A DNA stretch of 34,837 nt from an uncultured Acidobacteriota bacterium (GCA_902825945.1 CADECY010000034.1:33234-68070); one strand, 5' to 3'; shown: positions 1-8,485, counted from the first letter of the stretch. Notes: generated by a model not told the origin, from the letters alone. Made by a program: numbers and translations.

Positions 1-1245
1 TTCGGCGGCAACAGCGGCGCGGTGTGCGTGCCGAGCCGCGCGATGTTGATGAGCGGCAAGACTTGGCTCCATATCGACGTCCAGACTCTGAAGGGCGAAC
101 GCCTGATGCCCGAGCATCTCGGCCAAAACGGCTACCAGACCTTCGGCACGGGCAAGTGGCACAACGGACAGGAATCATGGCTCCGCGCCTTTCAACGCGG
201 ACGCACGATCATGTTCGGGGGCATGTCGGACCACACGAAGGTCCCCGTGCGCGATCTCGGTCCGGATGGCAAGCTCACCGCGCAACGCACCGGCGAGAAG
301 TTCTCGAGCGAGCTCTTCGCCGATTCGATGATCGGCTTCCTGCGCACCCGTGACCGCGCGAAGCCCTTCTTCGCCTACTCGGCGTTCACCGCGCCGCACG
401 ATCCGCGTCAGCCTCCGATTGAATTCCGTAAGCGCTATTACAAGCGCCGGCCGCCACTGCCGCCGAACTTCCAACCGCAACTCGGCTTCGACAACGGCAT
501 GATGCGCGGTGGCCGAGACGAAAACCTCGGAGCTTGGCCGCGCACCGAGCTGATGATTCGCGATCAATTGGCCGAATACTACGGCCTCGTCACGCATCTC
601 GACCAGCAGATCGGCCGCGTGCTCGCGGCGCTCCAGCGGAGCGGGGAAGCGGACAACACGATCATCATTTACGCCGCGGATAACGGGCTTGCGATCGGCA
701 GTCACGGGCTGCTCGGCAAGCAGAGCGTGTTCGAGCACAGCATGCGCACTCCATTGATCATCTCGGGTCCGGGGGTTCCGAAGGGCAAGTCCGTCAACTC
801 GTTCACCTACCTGCTGGACCTGTTCCCGACACTGTGCGATGCGCTCTCCGTCGCTCCGCCCAGCGGGCTTGCGGGTCACAGCCTGAAGCCGTTGTGGGAG
901 GGAACGAAGGACAAAGTGCGCGATTCAGTCTTCCTGCCGTATCTCGAATTCCAGCGCGCCGTCCGGGACGAGCGATGGAAGCTGATCGCGTATCCGAAGA
1001 TCGGCCACCTGCAACTGTTCGATCTCGCCAATGATCCTTACGAGCAGCGCAATCTCATCGACAAGCCCGAGCATGCGGGCGAAGTCGCGAGACTGCGCCG
1101 ATTGATGCGCGAGTGGCAGGAGAAGGTGGGAGACAAAGCGCCGATCCCAGAAACGAATCGCGTGCCGGAACCGGTGGATCTGACCGGGCGCAAGCGCGAA
1201 CCCGATCAGTGGCAACCGGAGTGGATCGTCAAGAAATATTTCTGA
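1..1245 (+). CDS. Sulfatase (formylglycine-dependent, arylsulfatase/iduronate-sulfatase-like), 5' truncated by the window edge
   Basis: The frame is open from base 1, so the true start lies outside the window; the GTG at 22 is not the start because it would cut into the active site. Residues 9-13 from the edge read CVPSR, the C-x-P-S-R sulfatase signature whose Cys is converted to formylglycine. The second signature follows at about residues 43-57 (NGYQTFGTGKWHNGQ). A DNG metal-site motif sits at residues 227-229, followed by GLLGKQSVFEHSMRTPLI, which carries the usual Lys and Arg. The C-terminal part (LIAYPKIGHLQLFDLANDP) is typical of the family's small C-terminal subdomain. Members hydrolyse sulfate esters, often on polysaccharides, in the periplasm or outside the cell. 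The missing N-terminus should hold the signal peptide and first metal ligands. The substrate cannot be read from the sequence. Confidence 0.93.
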   Translation, partial: FGGNSGAVCVPSRAMLMSGKTWLHIDVQTLKGERLMPEHLGQNGYQTFGTGKWHNGQESWLRAFQRGRTIMFGGMSDHTKVPVRDLGPDGKLTAQRTGEKFSSELFADSMIGFLRTRDRAKPFFAYSAFTAPHDPRQPPIEFRKRYYKRRPPLPPNFQPQLGFDNGMMRGGRDENLGAWPRTELMIRDQLAEYYGLVTHLDQQIGRVLAALQRSGEADNTIIIYAADNGLAIGSHGLLGKQSVFEHSMRTPLIISGPGVPKGKSVNSFTYLLDLFPTLCDALSVAPPSGLAGHSLKPLWEGTKDKVRDSVFLPYLEFQRAVRDERWKLIAYPKIGHLQLFDLANDPYEQRNLIDKPEHAGEVARLRRLMREWQEKVGDKAPIPETNRVPEPVDLTGRKREPDQWQPEWIVKKYF

Positions 1246-1285
1246 CGCCCTGATACCAACCGCGGGACCCTTCCTGTCTCGACTC

Positions 1286-1657
1286 GTGCTGCTCGGAACG
1301 CTCGCGACCGCCACTGGCAATTCCGCAACACCTACGGGTGTGCAGGTTACACCACCCGCCGCCGACGAGGGAATCTCCCCGCTCACCGCGGACTGGGCGA
1401 TTCGCAATCAGCTCGGCGAGGACACGCTCACCGGGTCCGGGCGGGACTGGTACACGGGTTCGATCGACCTCCCGATCGGAACCTGGGCCTTCCACGCCGG
1501 GGCCGGTAACACTTCGCGCCGGTCATTCCGCCGAACTCGTGGGATTTCACGCACGGCAGTCAGAGTTCCGGGGCCAGTGCGCCGGAACCCGCGACCCTCG
1601 AGCTCACCGGAATCGGCCTCGGGGCTGTTCGTCATCCGCCGCCGTTCCAGCCGCTGA
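1286..1657 (+). pseudogene. Decayed PEP-CTERM exported protein gene (3' part)
   Basis: No single frame encodes a normal protein, but the pieces fit together across two shifts. The frame of 1286 gives DWYTGSIDLPIGTWAFHAGAGNT. The frame one base earlier continues from about 1510 with FAPVIPPNSWDFTHGS and then APEPATLELTGIGLG, with the PEP triplet at 1582-1590. The first frame resumes near 1622 with GLFVIRRRSSR and stops at 1655-1657. Pro-Glu-Pro, a short hydrophobic segment and an Arg-rich tail are exactly the PEP-CTERM sorting signal recognised by exosortase systems. Reading the tail requires two compensating indels near 1507-1513 and 1619-1624. This is either a decayed gene or two sequencing errors. 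The 5' end is undefined; the GTG at 1286 is only the first codon of the open stretch. Confidence 0.6.
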
Positions 1658-1681
1658 TGAGAGAATTCCAGTGGACGCTGC

Positions 1682-1912
1682 ATGCGGAACTGGATCGCGA
1701 TTCTCCTCCCGGCGGCCATGGCCGCGCAAACAACGGATACGCGGGAAACGCGCCCAACGAGCATCGCCTTCAGCTTTAGGATGCACGAAGCGCGGTTTCA
1801 CGAGGGAAGGGAAGTCCGCCTGGCAAGTCCACCGAGCCGGGGCGAGACGTACATGAGCGGCAAGCGCACAAACAGCGAGGCGGAGCGGCGGAGAGTGACG
1901 AGCAGCACCTGA
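1682..1912 (+). pseudogene. Possible gene remnant with an intact signal peptide
   Basis: The ATG at 1682 opens a 76-codon frame that begins MRNWIAILLPAAMAAQ, a credible short signal peptide of the same style as those of intact secreted proteins here. It is followed by TRPTSIAFSFRMHEARFHEG, which has ordinary protein composition. After about residue 45 the sequence becomes low-complexity and Arg/Ser-rich and then stops. I read it as the 5' end of a secreted-protein gene that lost the rest, though a short real gene is possible. No family is recognised. Confidence 0.3.
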
Positions 1913-2163
1913 ACCGCTGTGGCGCCGGCTAACTCCGTGCGACGGATCGTTCGCGGCGTCCGCATTTGCGCCCGCATGAGACTGCGCGCCCCGCGCCGCC
2001 TCTGTCATCCTTTGGGATCGACAGTGACGACTGCCAGCGGTGACCGGTTTCCACGCGGCTGCCACGATGGGATAGTTCTCCGCTTCTTACCTGGAAGACC
2101 GCGCGACGCTGCCCCAGAGGCCGGCCTACGTCTCCCGCGCACGCGAATGCTGGGCGCGATAGA
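1913..2163. other. Non-coding stretch ahead of the DUF1549/DUF1553 gene
   Basis: Together with the two remnants before it, this completes a 918-base stretch (1246-2163) without an intact gene. No open frame here has family-like composition on either strand. A TAGAAT hexamer at 2160-2165 overlaps the start codon of the next gene and resembles a -10 element, but it is too close to the start to be a normal promoter unless the transcript begins further downstream. Nothing else is visible. Confidence 0.5.
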
Positions 2164-3942
2164 ATGCGAACCATGGTGCGGCTCGCGCAGTTCCTCATCT
2201 TGGCCAGCGCCGCCACTGCCTTTCAGGGCAAGCTGGTCCGGGACCACGCTCCACCTCCGCCTAAACCTCTCGAGCAGGCCGAGAAGCTGACACGAGAACT
2301 GTCGCCACGGCTTCCGGGCGCCGCCTCGGGTCCGGCCATGCAGCCCGTGAACTACGTGGACGAGCACATCCTGCGAGCGGCTCGCAAGGCCGGCATCCCG
2401 CTGGCGCCGCCCGCCACTGACGGCGAATTTCTCCGGCGTGCATCGCTCGATCTGACTGGTCGGCTGCCCTCGCCCGAGCAGGTCCGCACGTTTCTCGCCG
2501 ACAAGACAGCAGGCAAGCGCGCACGATGGACCGACGAGATCCTGGCGACCAGCACCAAGGGCGTCACCAAGAAACCATCGACTCCGTTCCTCGACCGCTG
2601 GGCCTACTTCCTCGCCGACCTGTTCCAGGTCAACAACCTTCAGTTGAAGGGACAGACGCTGTTCTACTATCACATCCGGAATTCGCTGCTGCTCGATCAG
2701 CCGTACGACGAGTTCGTGCGTGAACTTCTCACGGCGTCGGCCCGGTCGAATCACTACAACGCTCCGGTGAATTTCTTCATCCGCTACTATGTCGACCATC
2801 CGGATCAGAGCACGGTCAGCCAGGAAGACAGCTTCGACGAGTTCGCGATCCGCAGCACACGCATGTTCCTCGGCATCAACCTCGAGTGCGTCTCCTGTCA
2901 CGATGGGAAGGGTCACCTCGAGCAGGTCAATTCATGGCTGACGGCGCGCAAGCGGGTCGAACTCTGGCGCCAAGCCGCCTTCTTCGGCACGATGCGCCTG
3001 TACCGCCCTTATGGCCAGATGGTCGATGAGTTCATCGTGAGCAATGACGGCAAAGGCTACGACACCGCGAGCAAGAGCTTCGTCCGCCCGCCGCGATACA
3101 AGGCCGATGTCACTCCCGCGTTCCTGCTGACCGGCGAAGGACCGAAGCCGGGCGAGCGGAGCCGCGACGCTTATGGGCGAATCCTCACCGCGCATCCGCA
3201 GTTCGCACGCACCGCGGTGAATTTGATTTGGGCTGAGATGTTCGGCGCGGGTCTGGTGGAGCCCGTCCTCGACTGGAATCTCGATCAGACACCGTTGCAC
3301 GCCGAGTTGCTCGATGCGCTCGCCCGCGATTTCGCAGCCCATGACTACAGCCTCCGTCACGTGATCCGGACGATCGCGAACTCCGCCACCTATCAGCTTT
3401 CGCACCGCTACGATCATGCATGGAAGCGCGAGCACGCGGGCTATTTCGTTCGCCACCTGATTCGCCGGATGCCCGCCGAGCAGATCTGGGACGCGATCTC
3501 CGATGCGACCGGAGTCCATGAGAGCCTGCCGGTCGGAACCACCAGCGAGAAGGCGAAGTACGTGCAGCAAACCGTCTCTTCCGTCGACCTGCCGCAGAAG
3601 CTGCTCGCCGCGCTCAGCGGGTTCGGATTCAACGACCGGACCTTCGCCACGCGAAGCCTCGCCTTCACACCGGTGCAGAGTTCGATTCTGATGAACAGCG
3701 ACCTGATCAAGGACAAGCTGAAGCCCGAGTCCAAAGGCCGGCTCGCGGCGCTGTGGAAAGCGGAACCGCCCAAGACGAACGCCGAGATCGTGGAGGAGCT
3801 CTTTCTCGCCGCGCTGTCGCGGCTTCCGTCGATCTCCGAGGCCGAATGGGGCACTGCGATCCTGGCAAAGCATCACGAGCGCGGAGCGGAAGACATCCTG
3901 TGGGCCTTGATCAACAAGGGCGAGTTCCAACTGAACTACTGA
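2164..3942 (+). CDS. DUF1549/DUF1553 domain protein with one CxxCH motif
   Basis: The 592-residue product matches the DUF1549-DUF1553 architecture common in Planctomycetes and Acidobacteria. The N-terminus (MVRLAQFLILASAATAF) looks like a signal peptide; ATGs at 2164 and 2173 are equally good starts. DUF1549 begins near residue 60 (VNYVDEHILRAARKAG, then EFLRRASLDLTGRLPSPEQV). CVSCH at residues 242-246 is a c-type-haem-like CxxCH motif. DUF1553 starts near residue 340 (HPQFARTAVNLIWAEMFGAG) and runs through the HLIRRMPAEQIWDAIS segment. Unlike its paralogue at 21844-24225 it has no N-terminal cytochrome-like domain. The biochemical role of the family is unknown. The stop is 3 bases from the next start, so it is probably co-transcribed with the DUF1501 gene, as in most known pairs. 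Confidence 0.9.
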   Translation: MRTMVRLAQFLILASAATAFQGKLVRDHAPPPPKPLEQAEKLTRELSPRLPGAASGPAMQPVNYVDEHILRAARKAGIPLAPPATDGEFLRRASLDLTGRLPSPEQVRTFLADKTAGKRARWTDEILATSTKGVTKKPSTPFLDRWAYFLADLFQVNNLQLKGQTLFYYHIRNSLLLDQPYDEFVRELLTASARSNHYNAPVNFFIRYYVDHPDQSTVSQEDSFDEFAIRSTRMFLGINLECVSCHDGKGHLEQVNSWLTARKRVELWRQAAFFGTMRLYRPYGQMVDEFIVSNDGKGYDTASKSFVRPPRYKADVTPAFLLTGEGPKPGERSRDAYGRILTAHPQFARTAVNLIWAEMFGAGLVEPVLDWNLDQTPLHAELLDALARDFAAHDYSLRHVIRTIANSATYQLSHRYDHAWKREHAGYFVRHLIRRMPAEQIWDAISDATGVHESLPVGTTSEKAKYVQQTVSSVDLPQKLLAALSGFGFNDRTFATRSLAFTPVQSSILMNSDLIKDKLKPESKGRLAALWKAEPPKTNAEIVEELFLAALSRLPSISEAEWGTAILAKHHERGAEDILWALINKGEFQLNY

Positions 3943-3945
3943 GCC

Positions 3946-5292
3946 ATGCCGAACTCCTACTCGATCCCCACACTGTCACGCCGTATGCTGCTGCGCACGG
4001 GCTCGGCGGTGTTGGCGGGCTTCGATCTGGCGCCTCTCGCCCGCCCACTGCGGGCCGCCGCGAGTTCCGCGAAACCACGCGGCACCGCCGATGCGTGCAT
4101 CTTCGTTTTCCTCGGCGGCGGACTCAGCCACGTTGATTCGTTCGATTTGAAGGAAGGCCCCTGGACTCCGCAGGACTTCGACATCCGCGAAGTGGCGCCC
4201 GGCCTGAAGCTGCCGGTGGCGCTGTTTCCGAAGCTCAGCCGTGAGTCCCAACGCTACGCGATCGTGCGATCCATGGAGGCGTGGGAAACCGAGCACGGGC
4301 GGGCGACCTACTATTTGCACACGGTTCATCCGCCGAGCCCGGCGCGATTCGCCGAGATTCCGTCGATGGGCGCGGTGGCCGCCTACGAGTTCCGCGAAAG
4401 GCGTAAGAACAGCGACATCCTGCCTCCCTTCATTTCGCTCAATTATGGCCCGGATCAAGTACGGCAGGGATTTCTCGAACCGCGCTTTGCGCCGCTCAGT
4501 TTGCAGACGAGCCGGGGGTTCGACTTCGTCGTACCCGAGTCCGAACGGGCCCGTTTCGAACGCCGCGTCGGGCATCTCGAGCACCTGGAGGCGCTCTCCG
4601 GACGCGGATGGGAACAGGAGCGGCTGATCCAAAGCTTCCGTTCCGATTCGCTCGCGATGATGAACGCCGCCGAGATCAGCACCATCCTGAAGATTCCGGA
4701 GGACGATCGCAAGCGTTACGGCGCGGGCGGTTTCGGCGATGCGTGTCTGCTCGCACGCAACATCATCACGGCGGAACGGGGCACTCGCTTCGTGGCGATC
4801 AATCACGGCGGTTGGGATTTTCACACCGACATCTACAACAAGAAGCAGAAGTCGAACCAATACACGAAAAGTCTCGATCTCGACGCGGGCCTATTCGCGT
4901 TGATGAGCGATCTGCAAGCGGCGGGCCGGCTCGACCGGACCTTGATCGTGGTGCTTGGCGAGTTCGGGCGGACAACCGGGCAGCTGACCGTTGGCAAGGG
5001 CCGCGACCACCATCGTTTCGCCATGTCCGGATTGTTCCTGGGCGGTGGCGTGAAGGGCGGACAGATCATCGGCGAAACCACGGCGCTCGGTGAACGCGTC
5101 GCGAAACCGGGCTGGTCACGAAACCGGTCCATCTATCCGGAGGACACCGCGGCGACGATCTATTCGGCGCTCGGGATCGATTGGACGAAGAAGGTGACGA
5201 ACACGCCGTCGGGCCGATTCTTTCAATATGTAGAGCCGCTGTCGGGGACGAGTGTGTTCGAGCCCGCCGAGATCCGGGAGTTGTTCGGGTGA
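3946..5292 (+). CDS. DUF1501 family Tat-exported protein (copy 1)
   Basis: The 448-residue product starts with a twin-arginine signal (LSRRMLLRTGSAVLAGF), so it is probably exported folded. The DUF1501 family is, as far as I recall, grouped with alkaline-phosphatase/sulfatase-like folds. Family landmarks are present: GGGLSHVDSFDLK near residues 57-69, GEFGRTTGQ in the C-terminal half and the metal-site-like GRDHHRF after it. This copy departs from the usual pattern: DLKEG replaces the DPKP seen in the other two copies, and HHRF replaces HHPY. It follows the DUF1549/DUF1553 gene by 3 bases. The enzymatic activity is unknown; a hydrolase acting with the neighbouring sulfatase is only a guess. 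Confidence 0.9.
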   Translation: MPNSYSIPTLSRRMLLRTGSAVLAGFDLAPLARPLRAAASSAKPRGTADACIFVFLGGGLSHVDSFDLKEGPWTPQDFDIREVAPGLKLPVALFPKLSRESQRYAIVRSMEAWETEHGRATYYLHTVHPPSPARFAEIPSMGAVAAYEFRERRKNSDILPPFISLNYGPDQVRQGFLEPRFAPLSLQTSRGFDFVVPESERARFERRVGHLEHLEALSGRGWEQERLIQSFRSDSLAMMNAAEISTILKIPEDDRKRYGAGGFGDACLLARNIITAERGTRFVAINHGGWDFHTDIYNKKQKSNQYTKSLDLDAGLFALMSDLQAAGRLDRTLIVVLGEFGRTTGQLTVGKGRDHHRFAMSGLFLGGGVKGGQIIGETTALGERVAKPGWSRNRSIYPEDTAATIYSALGIDWTKKVTNTPSGRFFQYVEPLSGTSVFEPAEIRELFG

Positions 5293-5429
5293 AGTGGTGA
5301 ATCTGAGCCTCCGCACACGCCGACTCTGCCCGCCCCGCCCCGCGAACCAAACCGAGCCGCGACGGCGAGGGAGCGGTTTCGCGACACCTCGACAACATAC
5401 CGCCCACCCGCAATCTGGAGCGTGATGCC

Positions 5430-6824
5430 ATGACCAACCGCCGCGATTTTCTCTTCCGTCACGCACATGGCTTCGGAGCCATCGCACTCGCCGCGATGCG
5501 CGCCGAAGCCGCCGGACGCGCCGTGAATCCCCTCGAAACGCGCGACCCGCATCACGCGCCGCGCGCCAAGTCCGTCATCTTCCTCTTCATGGACGGCGGC
5601 ATTTCGCACATCGATTCGTTCGATCCGAAACCGCGCGTCACCGCCGAGAGTGGGCAGAGAATTCCGCTCCCGCGCCCGAAACTCGTGCGCGCCGAAAGCC
5701 CGGTCCTGTGGGCCTCGCCGTTCGAGTTCCGCAAGTACGGGCAACTCGGCGCCGATGTCTCGACGATGTTCCCGCACGTCGCGCGGCATGTCGACGATCT
5801 CACGATCATCCGCTCGATGGCGGCCGATCACTCCGAACATACGGCGGCGAACTACTTCATGCACTCCGGCTCGGGCCTCCAGGGCCGGCCGAGCATGGGC
5901 GCCTGGGTCACGTATGGGCTGGGCAACGAATCGCGCAATCTGCCCGGCTACATCGTGCTCGATACCGGCATGATTCCGCCTGGCGGCACCGACATCTTCG
6001 GAAGCGGCTTTCTGCCCGCGAGCTATCAGGGCTCGCTCTTCCGCCGCGGTGCTCAGCCCGTGGCTGACATCGCGCCACGAGAGACCGATCCCGCGCGCCA
6101 GCGCGCCAAGCTCGATCTTCTTGCCGATCTCGACGCGATGGCCAAGGAGCGCTACGGGCCAATCTCCGAGATCGAGGCTTCGATCGCCAACTACGAACTC
6201 GCGTTCCGCATGCAGTCCGCGGTTCCCGAGTTGGCCGACATCTCGGGTGAGTCCGAGGCGACCCGCAAGCTCTATGGGCTCGATCAGGCCGAGACCGAGG
6301 AGTATGGGCGCGCGTGCCTGCTGGCCCGCCGCTTGGTGGAGCGCGGTGTTCGCTTCATCGAGGTCCTCTCGCCGAAACGCGAGGGCGCGGACCGCTGGGA
6401 CCAACACGCATCGCTGAAGCACGGCCACTCGATGAATGCGAAGGCGACCGATCAACCGATCGCTGCACTTTTGCAGGATTTGAAGGCTCGCGGGCTGCTC
6501 CGCGACACGCTCGTGATCTGGGGCGGCGAGTTCGGACGCAGCCCGACCGCGCAGGGCTCCGGCGACAAGGTGGGCCGCGATCACCATCCGTATGCCTTCA
6601 CGATGTGGCTCGCCGGCGGCGGAGTCAAAGCGGGTCTCATTCACGGTGCGACCGACGAGTACGGCTACTATGTCGCCGACAAACGGGTCCACGTTCATGA
6701 CCTCCATGCAACCGTTTTGCATTTGCTCGGCCTCGAGCACACGCGCCTGACGTTCCCGTTCGGTGGACGCCAGATGCGCCTGACCGACGTTCACGGAAAC
6801 GTGGTGCGGGAGATCCTTGCGTAG
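5430..6824 (+). CDS. DUF1501 family Tat-exported protein (copy 2)
   Basis: The 464-residue product begins with a Tat signal (NRRDFLFRHAHGFGAIALAA). It carries the canonical landmarks GGISHIDSFDPKP, YGPISEIEASIANYELAFRMQ, GGEFGRSP and GRDHHPYAFTMWLAGGG. The start ATG at 5430 has a GGAG about 10 bases upstream. It lies 137 bases after copy 1 without its own DUF1549/DUF1553 partner, although copies usually come in such pairs, so it may share the partner at 2164 or have lost one. It resembles copy 3 (20458-21840) more than copy 1, judged by the DPKP, ANYELAFRMQ/AYELAFRMQ and GRDHHPY motifs. Its 3' end overlaps the next gene by 8 bases. Confidence 0.92.
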   Translation: MTNRRDFLFRHAHGFGAIALAAMRAEAAGRAVNPLETRDPHHAPRAKSVIFLFMDGGISHIDSFDPKPRVTAESGQRIPLPRPKLVRAESPVLWASPFEFRKYGQLGADVSTMFPHVARHVDDLTIIRSMAADHSEHTAANYFMHSGSGLQGRPSMGAWVTYGLGNESRNLPGYIVLDTGMIPPGGTDIFGSGFLPASYQGSLFRRGAQPVADIAPRETDPARQRAKLDLLADLDAMAKERYGPISEIEASIANYELAFRMQSAVPELADISGESEATRKLYGLDQAETEEYGRACLLARRLVERGVRFIEVLSPKREGADRWDQHASLKHGHSMNAKATDQPIAALLQDLKARGLLRDTLVIWGGEFGRSPTAQGSGDKVGRDHHPYAFTMWLAGGGVKAGLIHGATDEYGYYVADKRVHVHDLHATVLHLLGLEHTRLTFPFGGRQMRLTDVHGNVVREILA

Positions 6825-8127
6825 GTCTGACCTCGCGGCGGTTGCGGGTGTCGCGCTGGTGATCTATGCGCTCGCGACCCGCAACGGCATGGCCGTTTGG
6901 CCGGACACTGTCTCCTACATGGACATGGCCGCGGCCATCCGCGCGGGCAACGATCCAGGACCGAACTTTCCGCCGCTTTTTCCCCTGATGCTCGCCCTGT
7001 CCGGATCGGCCCGTTTCATCAACGGAGTTTGCTTTGCGATCAGCGCTCTGCTGGTCACGATCGCCGTGTGGCGCGAATCGAGCCAGCGTTGGACGGCGCT
7101 CATCGCGGGCTCGCTCGCGATGACAGCGCCTCCGGTGCTCGACATCGGAACCTCGGCGCAGTCCGAGCCTCTGTACATCAGCCTGGTGCTCGCCGGTCTG
7201 CTCACCTCGTCGGGCTTGCTGGTTGGGCTCGCATGCGCGACGCGGTACGCCGGGCTTCCGATGCTCCTGCTCGGCATCGCGCACTACCGGACACTCGCCT
7301 ACGCGATGCCGGCAGTGTTGCCGCTTGGCGCGATCATCGTCAAGAACTGGCTCCGGTCCGGAGCCGCGACCAATCGCGAGATGCACGTGCGAATGCCGAG
7401 CATCGACCTCCTGATCGAGGGTGCGACGAACGTGACGCGATGGCTGGTGCCGTTGCTGCACCAGACCCCGTTTCGATACGCGATCGCGGGCGCGGTAATC
7501 GTCCTGCTGGCGCGCAACTGGCGCAACGTTTTCGCGCAGGCCGCGCTCGCGCACGTGAGTTTCGTGTGGATCTCGCAAGCGCTGCTCGACGCGGCGATCG
7601 TCTTCGACGATCGCTTGCTCCTGCCGTTCTTCTACCTCGCGTTGCCGGCCTGTGCGATTGCCGCCGCGCGTGACCGCCGCGCCACGTTCGCGCTGGCCGG
7701 ACTCGCTCTGCTCTCGGCGGTCCGCTGCGTGTACTGGTTCGCCACGGACGATTTCAACCGTCTCTTCTTCAATGCTCCGCGTCATGCATCGTCACAGGCG
7801 CTTCGTTTCATCCGCGAACTTCCTCCGGACGTAACGGTCATCAGCAATGCCGACGACTTGATCCGCTTTCAGATCGGCCGCGCCGCGGTTCGCTTGCCGG
7901 ACGCCGTCGGTTTCACGACCGCGCTTCCGCGCCCTCAATGGTGCGAAGAACTGAAGGCGATGACGAAGGGCCACGATACATGGATCGTCTGGCTCGAGTT
8001 CGGCGAGGACCGCGATCACCTGCCGCAACCGGACAAGATTCCCGATTGTTTGCGCCTCGAGCCTCCGCGAACTTTCGCCGATGGCCGTGCGTTTCACGTG
8101 AGCACCGCAGCCGCGCTATCGAAGTGA
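6817..8127 (+). CDS. Multi-pass membrane protein, GT-C glycosyltransferase-like
   Basis: The 436-residue product has a hydrophobic N-terminus (LAAVAGVALVIYALA) and then WPDTVSYMDMAA at about residues 28-39. An Asp in the first extracytoplasmic loop is where GT-C lipid-linked-sugar transferases keep their catalytic acid. At least eight hydrophobic segments follow up to about residue 310, then a soluble C-terminal domain of about 120 residues. The best start is the TTG at 6817, inside the end of the DUF1501 gene (8-base overlap), which suggests translational coupling; no other start fits the N-terminal segment. It resembles the glycosyltransferase-39/ArnT-like group in layout, but donor and acceptor are unknown. 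The assignment rests on topology and the one motif. Confidence 0.7.
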   Translation: MRRSDLAAVAGVALVIYALATRNGMAVWPDTVSYMDMAAAIRAGNDPGPNFPPLFPLMLALSGSARFINGVCFAISALLVTIAVWRESSQRWTALIAGSLAMTAPPVLDIGTSAQSEPLYISLVLAGLLTSSGLLVGLACATRYAGLPMLLLGIAHYRTLAYAMPAVLPLGAIIVKNWLRSGAATNREMHVRMPSIDLLIEGATNVTRWLVPLLHQTPFRYAIAGAVIVLLARNWRNVFAQAALAHVSFVWISQALLDAAIVFDDRLLLPFFYLALPACAIAAARDRRATFALAGLALLSAVRCVYWFATDDFNRLFFNAPRHASSQALRFIRELPPDVTVISNADDLIRFQIGRAAVRLPDAVGFTTALPRPQWCEELKAMTKGHDTWIVWLEFGEDRDHLPQPDKIPDCLRLEPPRTFADGRAFHVSTAAALSK

Positions 8128-8485
8128 TCTCACGAATGCCTCTTGCGCGATCAAGTACGCGGCGGCGCTTGCCGCGATTGCCAGCGCTACGGTGAGTCCC
8201 AGGTCCCAGGATGGAATGAGGTGCGACGGCGACAGGACAACGATTACCACCTTCATCCAGCCCGCGGCGGGGAAGATCGCGGCGATGCCGAAGAAGGCGA
8301 GAGCTCCGGTGAAGAACCACCATAGTTGAGGCCGGCTACCGCGGGCTTGGTAAACGCAGCAAAGGCGCCAGAGTGTGCTTGAACGTCGTGAGGTCGAAGT
8401 AACGGCGCATCACCACGCCGAACCGCGCTTGCGCGGTGATGGCCCGGCGGAGCTCCTCCGCCCCTCGCGGTAGCGGTCTTCCGCA
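8116..8485 (-). pseudogene. Broken gene for a small membrane protein
   Basis: Two minus-strand frames carry protein-like sequence that join end to end. Frame (a), about 8485 down to 8336, reads AEELRRAITAQARFGVVM and RRYFDLTTFKHTLAPLLR and stops at 8336-8338. Frame (b), about 8335 down to 8116, reads QLWWFFTGALAFFGIAAIF, then WMKVVIVVLSPSHLIPSW and LTVALAIAASAAAYLIA, and stops at 8116-8118. Frame (b) has two clear transmembrane segments but no start codon before its first segment, so it needs frame (a), with one shift near 8336. The family is not recognised. It converges on and overlaps the end of the GT-C-like gene by 12 bases. Confidence 0.45.

Noticed and set aside
1925..1940. CCGGCTAACTCCGTGC is identical to part of the 530 region of bacterial 16S rRNA
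   Set aside because: Only 16 bases match; the flanks (GACGGATCG instead of CAGCAGCCGCGG) do not, and no other rRNA sequence is near. Treated as chance.
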